Shown: positions 7,948 through 16,080 of the stretch, piece by piece | Layout of the letters: every line of letters starts with the position of its first letter | Numbering within the stretch: position 1 is the first letter of the stretch | Assembly (NCBI RefSeq): GCF_014646275.1 | Contig: NZ_BMND01000045.1 | Coordinates: forward strand, 1 to 44,007 | Reading direction: 5' to 3' | DNA: 44,007 bases | DNA from: Streptomyces kronopolitis | GTDB lineage: Bacteria > Actinomycetota > Actinomycetes > Streptomycetales > Streptomycetaceae | Program-made: the position numbers and the translations under genes | Notes under the pieces: generated by a model | What the model saw: only the letters and a program-made list of their open reading frames with translations | The model's database searches: none | Told to the model about the DNA's origin: nothing

Positions 7948-9111
7948 ATGCCCGCCCCCGCTGCCCCGGCCGCACCCGCCCGGAACCCGGCCCCCGCCGC
8001 ACCGGGCCCCGCGTCGGGCATCCGCTTCGACGGCGTCAGCGTCAGCTACGGCCGGCACGGCGAGCACACCGTCCTGGACGCCCTCGATCTGACCGTCGCC
8101 CCGGGCGAGGTGCTGGCCCTGCTCGGCCCGTCCGGCTCCGGGAAGACCACCGCGCTGCGGACGGTCGCCGGATTCGTCCAGCCGTCCGCCGGGCGGGTGC
8201 TGATCGGCGACCGCGACGTGACCGGGCTGCCGCCCCACAGGCGCGGCATCGGCATGGTCGTCCAGCAGTACGCGCTGTTCCCGCACATGAAGGTCGCCGA
8301 CAACGTCGCCTTCGGCCTCCGGGCGCGGAAGACCCCGCGCGCCGAGATCCCCGGCCGGGTCGCCGAGGCGCTGGAGATGACGGGCATGGCCGCGTACGCC
8401 GGGCGGCACCCCCGGGAGCTGTCCGGCGGCCAGCAGCAGCGGGTCGCCCTCGCCCGGGCGCTCGCCATCCGCCCCGGCGTCCTGCTGCTGGACGAGCCGC
8501 TGTCCGCGCTCGACGCCCAGCTGCGCTCCGGCATGCTCGCCGAACTCGCCCGGCTGCACCGCGAACTGCCCGGCGTCTCGATCCTCTACGTCACCCACGA
8601 CCAGATCGAGGCGCTGACCCTGGCCGACCGGATCGCCGTCCTGGACCGCGCCCGGCTGCGCGACTGCGGCACCCCGCAGGACCTCTACCGGCGCCCGCGC
8701 ACCGAGTTCACCGCCTCGTTCGTCGGCACCGCCAATCTGCTGCCGGTGACGGTGCGCGCGGACCGCGACGGCGTCGACTTCGCCGGGCGGCGGCTGGCGG
8801 TGCCGGTCGGCGACGGCACGGCCGGGGGCGCCGCCGCCACCCTCTGCGTGCGCCCGCACCTCGTCGGACTCGGCGCGCGCCCGCCCGGCGGCGGCCCCGC
8901 CAACACCCTGCGCGGCACGGTCACCGAGGTGCAGTGGCGCGGCTCGACGCACCGGCTGTACGTGGCGGTCGACGGCCACCGCGTCCTGGCCGATCCGCGC
9001 GAACTGCGCACGACACCGGCGCTGGGCGAGGAGATCGCACTGCACTTCGCCCCCGAGGACGCGGTCCTCATCCCGGCGGGGCTCACGGAGGACGGTGCGG
9101 GTCATGCCTAG
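7948..9111 (+). CDS. phnT: ABC transporter ATP-binding protein, 2-aminoethylphosphonate type
   Basis: A 387-residue ATPase with Walker A GPSGSGKTT, signature LSGGQQQR, Walker B LLLDEP and a switch His in YVTHDQ, followed by a C-terminal TOBE-type domain typical of spermidine/iron/phosphonate (PotA/FbpC/PhnT) importers. The N-terminus begins with a low-complexity Ala/Pro stretch of about 25 residues before the conserved fold. It lies 1 bp after the hydrolase stop and overlaps the next permease, so it is clearly operonic. The substrate assignment comes from the flanking C-P-cleavage genes. Confidence 0.85.
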   Translation: MPAPAAPAAPARNPAPAAPGPASGIRFDGVSVSYGRHGEHTVLDALDLTVAPGEVLALLGPSGSGKTTALRTVAGFVQPSAGRVLIGDRDVTGLPPHRRGIGMVVQQYALFPHMKVADNVAFGLRARKTPRAEIPGRVAEALEMTGMAAYAGRHPRELSGGQQQRVALARALAIRPGVLLLDEPLSALDAQLRSGMLAELARLHRELPGVSILYVTHDQIEALTLADRIAVLDRARLRDCGTPQDLYRRPRTEFTASFVGTANLLPVTVRADRDGVDFAGRRLAVPVGDGTAGGAAATLCVRPHLVGLGARPPGGGPANTLRGTVTEVQWRGSTHRLYVAVDGHRVLADPRELRTTPALGEEIALHFAPEDAVLIPAGLTEDGAGHA

Positions 9112-10075
9112 GACGGAAGCAGCAGAAGTGGTGGGAGCAGCGGGAGGGACGGGAGTGGTGGCCGCCGGCGCGGAGACGCCGGCCGCGGCGAGCCCCCGCC
9201 GCCCCCGCCCCCGCCGCGTGGCCGCCGCCCTGTGGAGCCTCCCCCCGATCGCCGCCCTCGCCCTGGTCTTCCTCTACCCGCTGGCCCTGGTGGTGTGGCA
9301 GTCCGTCAGCCCCGAGGACGGCGGCCACTCCACCGCCCCGTACACCGCGGTCTTCGCCGAGGCGTCCTTCCGCGAGGCGCTGACGAACACGGTGCTCCTC
9401 GCGGCCGGGGCCACCGCCGGCGCGCTCCTCCTCGGCCTCGCGCTCTCCCTCGTCATCGCCTTCGTCCCGTTCCCCGGCGGCCGGGCGCTCAGCCGGTTCA
9501 TCGACCTCTTCCTGGCCTTCCCCTCGTTCCTCATCACGCTGGCGCTGCTGTTCCTCTACGGCTCCGCCGGCCTGGCCAACGGCCTGTGGACGGACGTGAC
9601 GGGCGCCGCTCACGGGCCGCTCGACTTCCTCCACACCCCCTGGGGCGTGCTGCTGGCCGAGGTCACCTACTTCACCCCGTTCGTGATGCGCCCGCTGCTC
9701 GCCGCCTTCTCCCAGGTGGAGACCGGCCAACTGGAGGCCGCCGCCTCGCTGGGTGCCCGCCCCTGGCGGATCGTGCGGACGGTGATCCTGCCGGAGGCGC
9801 TGCCCTCGCTGGCGGCTGGCGGCGCACTCGTCCTGGTCCTGTGCCTCAACGAATTCGGCATCGTGCTCTTCACCGGCGCCAAGGACGTCGTCACGCTCCC
9901 GATGCTCGTCTACACCAAGGCACTTCTCGACGGCGACTACACCGGAGCCTGCGTCGTCGCCGTCGTCAACATCACGCTGTCCGTGACGCTCTACGCCCTC
10001 TACCGGACGGTGATGTCCCGTACGGGCGGCGGTCCGGCCTTCCGCACCGGAGGTGCGCACCGTGCTGGTGCCTAG
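9104..10075 (+). CDS. phnU: ABC transporter permease, 2-aminoethylphosphonate type (first)
   Basis: About 323 residues, with an N-terminal Ala/Gly-rich cytoplasmic segment and then six or more membrane helices beginning near LPPIAALALVFLYPL. The EAA loop (LEAAASLGARPWRIVRTVILP) that docks on the ATPase is present. It overlaps the ATPase gene by 8 bp. ATG 9104 follows GGAGG by about 12 nt; a GTG at 9095 is possible but sits almost on the Shine-Dalgarno. PotB/PhnU-like; pairs with the following permease. Confidence 0.82.
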   Translation: MPRTEAAEVVGAAGGTGVVAAGAETPAAASPRRPRPRRVAAALWSLPPIAALALVFLYPLALVVWQSVSPEDGGHSTAPYTAVFAEASFREALTNTVLLAAGATAGALLLGLALSLVIAFVPFPGGRALSRFIDLFLAFPSFLITLALLFLYGSAGLANGLWTDVTGAAHGPLDFLHTPWGVLLAEVTYFTPFVMRPLLAAFSQVETGQLEAAASLGARPWRIVRTVILPEALPSLAAGGALVLVLCLNEFGIVLFTGAKDVVTLPMLVYTKALLDGDYTGACVVAVVNITLSVTLYALYRTVMSRTGGGPAFRTGGAHRAGA

Positions 10076-10859
10076 CAAGTCCGCCCGCCGGGCCGTCCAC
10101 CTGCTCTTCCTCGTCCTCGTCGTTCCCGTCTTCGCGCTGCCGCTCCTGGTGATCGTCGCCGCGTCCTTCGCGACGGACTGGAGCGGAGTCCTGCCCTCCG
10201 GCGCGACCCTGGCGCACTACCGGGACATCGCGCACGGCGAGGCGCTCGACGCCCTGCTCACCAGCCTGGCGACCGCGCTGGCGGCCAGCCTCGGCGCGCT
10301 CACCGCCGGCACCTGGGCGGCCCTGGCCGCCGAGAAGTGCGGCCGCCGCACCCGGCGGATCATCGACGCCCTGTTCCTGCTGCCGGTCGCCGTGCCCTCC
10401 GTGGTCGTCGGCCTCTCCCTCCTCGTGGCCTTCTCCCGGCCCCCGCTGCTGCTCAACGGCACCCCGCAGATCGTGATCCTCGCCCACACCGTGCTGGTCA
10501 CCGCCTTCGCCTACCAGTCCGTGACCGCTGCGCTGAGCCGCCTCGACCCGGCGTACGAACAGAGCGCGGCCGGCCTCGGCGCCCGCCCCGCCTACGTCCT
10601 GTGGCGGGTCAAGCTCCCCCTGCTCCTGCCGTCCCTCACCGCGGCCGCCGGCCTGTGCTTCGCCCTGTCCATGGGCGAGCTGAGCGCCACGATGATGATC
10701 TATCCGCCGGACTGGCTGCCGCTGCCGGTGCAGATCTTCGCCGCCACCGACCGCGGCTCCCTCTTCACCGGTGCCGCCCTCGCCGTCGCCCTGATGGCCG
10801 CCACCCTCCTCGTCCTCCTCGGTGTCTCCCGCATCCGCACCAAGGCCTCCTACCGCTGA
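10062..10859 (+). CDS. phnV: ABC transporter permease, 2-aminoethylphosphonate type (second)
   Basis: A roughly 265-residue PotC/PhnV-like permease with about six membrane segments and the EAA-type loop EQSAAGLGARPAYVLWRVKL. GGAGG (10049-10053) is spaced 8 nt from GTG 10062, which is therefore chosen over GTG 10053. It overlaps the previous permease by 14 bp. It forms the heterodimeric channel with its neighbour and is followed 41 bp later by the binding-protein gene. Confidence 0.82.
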   Translation: MLVPSKSARRAVHLLFLVLVVPVFALPLLVIVAASFATDWSGVLPSGATLAHYRDIAHGEALDALLTSLATALAASLGALTAGTWAALAAEKCGRRTRRIIDALFLLPVAVPSVVVGLSLLVAFSRPPLLLNGTPQIVILAHTVLVTAFAYQSVTAALSRLDPAYEQSAAGLGARPAYVLWRVKLPLLLPSLTAAAGLCFALSMGELSATMMIYPPDWLPLPVQIFAATDRGSLFTGAALAVALMAATLLVLLGVSRIRTKASYR

Positions 10860-10900
10860 CCCTCCCGAATCCCCTTGCGCTTACCAGGAGTTACCTCGCC

Positions 10901-11980
10901 ATGTCACTGCCCGGCATCCGCCCCGTCCGCAAGCCGCTCGCCGCCTGCTGCGGCGCCCTCACCCTCGCCGCCTCGCTCACCGCATGCGGCGGCGCCTCCA
11001 CCGCCGACCCGCACGCCAAGGAGATCACCGTCTACAGCGCGGACGGCCTCAAGAGCGAGCAGGGCGACGGCTTCTACGACAAGGTCTTCCAGGACTTCGA
11101 GAAGAAGACCGGCATCAAGGTCAACTACGTCGAGTCCGGCTCCGGCGCGGCCGTCCAGCGCCTGGCCCGCGAACGCGCCAACACCAAGGCCGATGTCGTC
11201 GTCACCCTCCCGCCGTTCATCCAGCAGGCCGAGGGCAAGGGCCTGCTGGACACCTACCGCCCGAAGGGCGCCGACCACGTCGCGGCCGCCGACAAGGACC
11301 CGGCCGGCAAGTGGACCTCGGTCGTCAACAACTACTTCTGCTTCATCTACAACAAGAAGCAGCTGCCGAAGGCCCCCGCCACCTGGCAGGACCTGCTGGA
11401 CCCGAAGTTCAAGGACAAGCTCCAGTACTCCACGCCCGGTGTCGCCGGCGACGGCACCGCCGTGCTCATCAAGGCCCTGCACGACTTCGGCGGCCGGCGC
11501 CCGGCCATGGACTTCCTCAAGAAGCTCCAGGCCAACAACGTCGGCCCGTCCTCCTCCACCGGCCAGCTCGCCCCCAAGACGGACAAGGGCGAACTCCTCG
11601 TCGCCAACGGCGATGTCCAGATGAACTACGCCAACCAGAAGTCGATGCCGAACCAGGGCATCTTCTTCCCCGCCGCCAAGCCCGGTGCCAAGCCCGCCAC
11701 CTTCGCCCTCCCGTACGCCGCCGGCGTGGTCAAGAACGCCCCGCACCGCGCCAACGCCCGCGCGTTCCTCGACTACCTGCTGTCCCCCGAGGTCCAGCAG
11801 CAGGTCTCCGCCGTCGGCGGCGGCTTCGCCTCCCGTACGGACATCAAGCCCACCGACCCCCACGCCACCCAGCTCGCCGCGCTCATGAAGAACGTCGAGA
11901 TCTTCCACCCGGACTGGAACGACATCGACAAGAACCTCCAGAGCTACCTGGAGGACTGGCGCACGGCCACCGGGAGCTGA
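10901..11980 (+). CDS. phnS: 2-Aminoethylphosphonate ABC transporter substrate-binding lipoprotein
   Basis: A 359-residue class II (iron/polyamine-type) binding protein. The signal peptide ends in a lipobox LTAC (Cys29), so the protein is anchored on the outer face of the membrane. Family landmarks include ITVYSADGL at the mature N-terminus, YVESGSGAAVQRLARE and VVNNYFCFIYNKKQLP. AGGAG at 10886-10890 gives a good ribosome-binding site for ATG 10901. Last gene of the operon, followed by a strong hairpin. AEP is the most likely ligand from context; related phosphonates are possible. Confidence 0.85.
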   Translation: MSLPGIRPVRKPLAACCGALTLAASLTACGGASTADPHAKEITVYSADGLKSEQGDGFYDKVFQDFEKKTGIKVNYVESGSGAAVQRLARERANTKADVVVTLPPFIQQAEGKGLLDTYRPKGADHVAAADKDPAGKWTSVVNNYFCFIYNKKQLPKAPATWQDLLDPKFKDKLQYSTPGVAGDGTAVLIKALHDFGGRRPAMDFLKKLQANNVGPSSSTGQLAPKTDKGELLVANGDVQMNYANQKSMPNQGIFFPAAKPGAKPATFALPYAAGVVKNAPHRANARAFLDYLLSPEVQQQVSAVGGGFASRTDIKPTDPHATQLAALMKNVEIFHPDWNDIDKNLQSYLEDWRTATGS

Positions 11981-11985
11981 CCCGC

Positions 11986-12016
11986 CCGGCAGGGGCGCGG
12001 CCCGCGCCCCTGCCGG
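11986..12016 (+). terminator. Hairpin terminator of the phosphonate operon
   Basis: Arms 11986-12000 and 12002-12016 are perfectly complementary over 15 bp with the apex opening into a small loop. It begins 6 bp after the binding-protein stop codon. Confidence 0.75.
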
Positions 12017-12169
12017 ACGCCGTCGAAGATCCCCGGCCATCGCCGGGTCGGGGGCGCGAGGGGCTGACTTAGGCTGGGTGTGTCGGTCGTACGTACGCCC
12101 CGGGTGCGCTCGCGGTGTGCGGGGGAGGCGGCCGGCGCCCTGGTCCTCACGTACGGCAGGAGTCCGGCA

Positions 12170-12949
12170 GTGGCAGAGCGCAAGCCGATCGAGTCATGGC
12201 TCACCGACATGGACGGCGTCCTGATGCACGAGGGCGTGCCGGTCCCCGGGGCGGACGCCTTCATCAAGCGGCTGCGTGAATCGGGCAAACCCTTTCTTGT
12301 GCTGACGAACAACTCCATCTACACCCCGCGCGATCTCCACGCCCGGCTGAGCCGCATCGGGCTGGACGTGCCCTGGGAATCCATCTGGACCTCCGCGCTG
12401 GCCACCGCCCAGTTCCTCGACGACCAGCGGCCCGGCGGCACCGCGTACGTCATCGGGGAGGCGGGCCTGACCACCGCCCTGCACGACATCGGCTACGTCC
12501 TGACCGATCACTCCCCGGACTACGTCGTCCTCGGCGAGACCCGCACCTACAGCTTCGAGGCCCTGACGAAGGCGATCCGGCTGATCAACGACGGCGCCCG
12601 GTTCATCGCGACCAACCCCGACGAGACCGGCCCCTCGCCGCAGGGCGCGCTGCCCGCGACCGGGTCGGTGGCCGCGCTGATCACCAAGGCGACGGGCGTC
12701 GACCCGTACTTCGTCGGCAAGCCCAACCCGCTGATGATGCGGCACGGCCTCAACGTCATCGGCGCCCACTCCGAGACCTCCGCGATGATCGGCGACCGGA
12801 TGGACACCGATGTGCTGGCCGGGCTGGAGGCGGGGATGGAGACCTTCCTGGTGCTGACCGGGCTGACCCGCCCCGAGGAGGTCGAGCGGCACCCGTTCCG
12901 CCCCTCCCGCGTGGTGGACTCGATCGCGGACCTCATCGACCTGGTCTGA
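12170..12949 (+). CDS. NagD-like HAD-IIA family hydrolase
   Basis: About 259 residues with all HAD-IIA landmarks: nucleophile loop LTDMDGVL near residue 12, motif II LTNNS, the Lys loop FVGKPNPLMM and the acidic motif MIGDRMDTDV. The C2-type cap lies between motifs II and III. GTG 12170 is chosen because AGGAG (12158-12162) is 7 nt upstream, so the in-frame sequence back to 12080 is probably not translated. Family members dephosphorylate nucleotides or sugar phosphates. It stands alone in this strand context and its link to the phosphonate operon is not evident. Confidence 0.88.
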   Translation: MAERKPIESWLTDMDGVLMHEGVPVPGADAFIKRLRESGKPFLVLTNNSIYTPRDLHARLSRIGLDVPWESIWTSALATAQFLDDQRPGGTAYVIGEAGLTTALHDIGYVLTDHSPDYVVLGETRTYSFEALTKAIRLINDGARFIATNPDETGPSPQGALPATGSVAALITKATGVDPYFVGKPNPLMMRHGLNVIGAHSETSAMIGDRMDTDVLAGLEAGMETFLVLTGLTRPEEVERHPFRPSRVVDSIADLIDLV

Positions 12950-13084
12950 CGCCGTCCGGCCGCCGCCCGCCACGACCGGGCCGGCGGCCGCCGGCGTCCC
13001 CCCACCCGAACGGCGCAGCAACGGACCGCCCCGGATGCGGGCGGGCTCGCCCGGGCGGACCTTCGGAGGTATCGGAGGTTCACC

Positions 13085-13624
13085 ATGCGCTCACGGCTCC
13101 TCGCGCTCTGTGCCGCGGTCGCGGCGTGCGCGGTGATGACGGCGCCCGCCAGTGGTGTGGGCGCGCACGGCACCGGTGACGGGGGCGGTACCGGCGACGG
13201 GAGCGGTGCCGGTATCCGTACCGGCACCGGCGGGGACCGCGTCGCCTCGGCCCCGCACATCCCGGGCACCGCCCCGTATTTCCCTGCCACCGCCCCGTAC
13301 GTCCCGCGCACCGCTCCGTACGTCCCCGGGCGCGCGGCTCCCCGGCGGGCCGCCGGGTGTCATGCCGTATGGGGCGCCGCCTGCCCGGCGCCCGCCGCCG
13401 CGGTACCGCCCGTGCGAAAGGCCGCGCTGCCGGCCGCCGCCGGTGGGGTTTCCCCCGCCGGCTCCCGGCCCACCGCCGACGCCGGGTCGCGCCACGAGCT
13501 GAGCAGCACCTCGGCCGTCGGCCTGGTGCTGGCCGGCGGCGCTGTCCTCGTCATCGCGGGGCAGCTGCTCCGGCTCCGGCTGCGGCTGCGCCGCACCCGA
13601 CGGGGCGGGGCCGATGAGCGCTGA
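13085..13624 (+). CDS. Small secreted/membrane-anchored protein, sortase-linked
   Basis: A 179-residue protein with an N-terminal signal peptide (MRSRLLALCAAVAACAVMTA), a Gly/Thr-rich segment, three short repeats of the form TAPY[FV]P near residues 63-80, and a C-terminal hydrophobic helix (SAVGLVLAGGAVLVIAGQLL) followed by an Arg-rich tail. The C-terminus is laid out like a sortase sorting signal, but I see no LPxTG/LAxTG pentapeptide. GGAGG is 7 nt upstream of ATG 13085 and is part of a direct repeat. Overlap with the downstream sortase-like gene by 11 bp implies translational coupling. Function unknown. Confidence 0.7.
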   Translation: MRSRLLALCAAVAACAVMTAPASGVGAHGTGDGGGTGDGSGAGIRTGTGGDRVASAPHIPGTAPYFPATAPYVPRTAPYVPGRAAPRRAAGCHAVWGAACPAPAAAVPPVRKAALPAAAGGVSPAGSRPTADAGSRHELSSTSAVGLVLAGGAVLVIAGQLLRLRLRLRRTRRGGADER

Positions 13625-14753
13625 CGAGGACGGGGGGACGGGCGCCGCCGGAGTGGCCGCCCCGTCCGGCGCCCGCGGCGCGGAGGTGGCCGACAGGCCC
13701 GCGGCCGCCCGGAGAGCCGCGCGGGCCACGAGCCGGACCTCGGTCCCGTATGGCCCCCCGGGAACGCTGAAACCCCTGAGACTGCCCGCCACCGGCCCCG
13801 GGATCGATACGGCCATCGGCACGGCCATCGGTACGCCCGGCGAGCCGCCCGCGGCGGGACGCACGGCCACGACCACGACCACGGCCACGGTCGCGACCAC
13901 GGCCATGGTCACGACCGGGACCGGGCCCGCGACTTCGGCCACGCCCGCGACTTCGGCCACGGCGACAAGCGCGGACGCGGGCATGCCGCCGCCACATACT
14001 GGCGCCACGCCACACATGACCAAGGGGAACGCCCCCCTCCACCCGCATCGCACGGGCCAACTGCTCGCGGGGGTGGCGTGGACGGTGCTGCTGCTGGGGC
14101 TCTGGTTGTGGGGGCGTGATCTGGCGGACGGGGTGGCCGCGCAGCTCGCCACCACGGGTGACGTGGCCGCGGTCGGCCGCCCGTCGGGGCGTCAGGGGCC
14201 CGCGCATGCGCACGCCCCGGTGCCGGGCTCGGCGGCCACGGACCCCATGGGGATCACCATCGAGGCGCTCGGTGTACGGGCGGCCGGCATCGCCGCACAG
14301 GACCTCGACGGGAACGAGCTGCCGGCCCCGCCCCCGCCCGCCTCGCCGGACACCGTCAGCTGGTACGCGGGCGGGCCGCAGCCGGGCGAGGCGGGCGCGG
14401 CGCTGCTGGTGGGCCGGGCCGGCGGCGACCGCGGCCCCGGTGCCGGACCCCTCGCCGTACGGCGGCTGACCGGGCTCGAACCGGGCCAGCGGGTGGACGT
14501 CCGGCGCGCCGACGGCAGCACCGTGCGCTTCACCGTCGAGGACGTCCAGCTCTACGACCGCGACCGCTTCGATGCCCGCAGGGTCTACGCCCCGCACGAG
14601 GCAGGCCGTTCGGAACTGCGGCTGATCGTCGAGGACGGCGCCGGCGGCGGTGCCGCTGCGGGGCGTGGCGGCGGCCCGGCGAAGGTGGTCGTGGTCGCGG
14701 CGTATCTGACGTCCTTCCAGGCGGGGAACGCGGGCGCGGGTCCCGCATCATGA
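13614..14753 (+). CDS. Class F-type sortase homologue lacking the catalytic residues (pseudosortase)
   Basis: 379 residues: a low-complexity Ala/Thr/Pro N-terminus (1-135), one membrane helix (about 145-165, LLAGVAWTVLLLGLWLWG), then a sortase beta-barrel domain (about 210-370). The domain is recognisable from GITIEALGV, SWYAGG, GSTVRFTVE, RRVYAPHEA and LRLIVEDG. In active class F enzymes the corresponding segments read (V/L)GH and L(I/V)TCGG. Here the His is Arg268 (LVGRAGG) and the Cys position is Glu340 (LIVEDG). The whole protein contains no cysteine, so it cannot perform transpeptidation by the known mechanism. The reading frame is intact, arguing against simple decay. A shorter start near residue 133 is possible. 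Confidence 0.8.
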   Translation: MSADEDGGTGAAGVAAPSGARGAEVADRPAAARRAARATSRTSVPYGPPGTLKPLRLPATGPGIDTAIGTAIGTPGEPPAAGRTATTTTTATVATTAMVTTGTGPATSATPATSATATSADAGMPPPHTGATPHMTKGNAPLHPHRTGQLLAGVAWTVLLLGLWLWGRDLADGVAAQLATTGDVAAVGRPSGRQGPAHAHAPVPGSAATDPMGITIEALGVRAAGIAAQDLDGNELPAPPPPASPDTVSWYAGGPQPGEAGAALLVGRAGGDRGPGAGPLAVRRLTGLEPGQRVDVRRADGSTVRFTVEDVQLYDRDRFDARRVYAPHEAGRSELRLIVEDGAGGGAAAGRGGGPAKVVVVAAYLTSFQAGNAGAGPAS

Positions 14754-14891
14754 CGGGCGCGCCCCGTCAAGTCCCTTAGCGAGGACGGTGCAGGGCTCGT
14801 CCACAGGCCGACCCGGCCGGGGGGCCGTGTGCCACGATGGGGGCGGCCGGTGATCTCCAGCCGGCCGTGTTCCGTGCCCGAGGGGGAGTGG

Positions 14892-15962
14892 ATGGACGGC
14901 AATCTGCGGCGGACGGCCGGGGCCGGGCCGCCGACGGGCCGCTCCGGTGCCGGCCGGCGGCGTCTGGCGCATCCCGGTGCGGCAGCGGCGGGAGCGATGG
15001 CGGTGCTGCTGCTCGCGGGCTGTTCCTCCGACGGTGCCAAGGACGACGGCCTGCCGCCCGAGCCGGGCCAACGCCCGAAGTCCGTCACGCCGTTCTGGGT
15101 CAACCCGGACAGCAAGGCGGCCCGTCAGATGTCCGCGTACCGCAAGGACGACAACGCCGCGGACGCCCGCCTGGCCAACAAGATCGCGTCGCAGCCGGTC
15201 GCCGAGTGGATAGGCGTCGACGACCCGCGAGGCGAGGCCCGCGGCTTCACCGAGGCGGCCGCCAAGGCCGGCCGTGAGGCGCTGCTGGTCCTCTACAACA
15301 TCCCGCACCGCGACTGCGGCAGCTACTCCCAGGGCGGCGCCGCCGACGGCAACGCCTACCGGGCGTGGCTGGACGGAGTGCTGGGGGGCATCGGCGACCG
15401 CCCCACCACCGTCATCCTGGAGCCCGACGCGCTGCCGCACATCGCCGACAAATGCACCCCGCAGAAGTTCCAGGAGGAGCGGTACGCCCTGCTGACGGAG
15501 GCGGTCGGCAAGCTCAAGTCGCTGCCGCACACCAAGGTCTATCTGGACGCCGGCAATCCGCACTGGATCAAGGACCCGGGCCGGATGGTCGAGCCCCTCA
15601 AGCGGGCCGGCATCGACCGGGCCGACGGCTTCGCGCTGAACATCTCCAACTACCAGACCACCGCGGAGAACACGAAGTACGGCAAGCAGCTGTCCGCCAT
15701 GGTCGGCGGCAAGCGCTTCGTCATCGACACCAGCCGCAACGGCAACGGCCCGGCGCCCGGCGGCGACGACCCGGAGAACTGGTGCAACCCCCCGGGGCGC
15801 GCCCTGGGCACCCCGCCGACGGCCAAGACCGCCGACCCGCTGATCGCCGACTACCTGTGGATCAAGCGCCCGGGCGAGTCGGACGGCACCTGCAAGGGCG
15901 GCCCGAAGGCGGGCGCCTGGTGGCCCTCGTACGCACTGGGACTGGCCCGCGGCGCGAAGTAG
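14892..15962 (+). CDS. cslZ: Glycoside hydrolase family 6 lipoprotein (CslZ-like endoglucanase)
   Basis: About 356 residues. A lipobox LAGC follows a hydrophobic stretch near residue 45, so this is a lipoprotein rather than a fully secreted cellulase. GH6 landmarks: EWIGV, YNIPHRDCGSYS with the conserved Asp, ILEPDALPHI carrying the proton-donor Asp, YLDAGNPHWI, DTSRNGNGP and WCNPPGRALG. A purine-rich ribosome-binding site (14881-14888) supports ATG 14892. It converges on glxA-cslA, the hyphal-tip beta-glucan synthesis genes, and probably trims the nascent glycan, as proposed for the cslA-linked GH6 gene of other streptomycetes. There is no carbohydrate-binding module. Confidence 0.85.
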   Translation: MDGNLRRTAGAGPPTGRSGAGRRRLAHPGAAAAGAMAVLLLAGCSSDGAKDDGLPPEPGQRPKSVTPFWVNPDSKAARQMSAYRKDDNAADARLANKIASQPVAEWIGVDDPRGEARGFTEAAAKAGREALLVLYNIPHRDCGSYSQGGAADGNAYRAWLDGVLGGIGDRPTTVILEPDALPHIADKCTPQKFQEERYALLTEAVGKLKSLPHTKVYLDAGNPHWIKDPGRMVEPLKRAGIDRADGFALNISNYQTTAENTKYGKQLSAMVGGKRFVIDTSRNGNGPAPGGDDPENWCNPPGRALGTPPTAKTADPLIADYLWIKRPGESDGTCKGGPKAGAWWPSYALGLARGAK

Positions 15963-15997
15963 CGCACACGGGGCAATGGGGCAAGAGGCAACGGGCA

Positions 15998-16047
15998 GGG
16001 GACGGGGCGGGTTGCCGCCCGGCGCCCCCACCCGAGCCCCCGTCCCC
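15998..16047. terminator. Convergent-gene terminator region
   Basis: GGGGACGGGG (15998-16007) pairs with CCCCGTCCCC (16038-16047), enclosing a smaller nested hairpin. It lies in the 118-bp gap between the GH6 and glxA stop codons, so it could serve both strands. The 30-nt loop makes it less certain. Confidence 0.45.
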
Positions 16048-16080
16048 GCGCCCCGGGACCGCACAGGGCAGATGCGCGGG

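Noticed and set aside
13860..13980. A tandem repeat or CRISPR-like array in the sortase gene
   Set aside because: The CACGACCACG-like pattern is a low-complexity Thr/Ala coding stretch without regular repeat-spacer structure.
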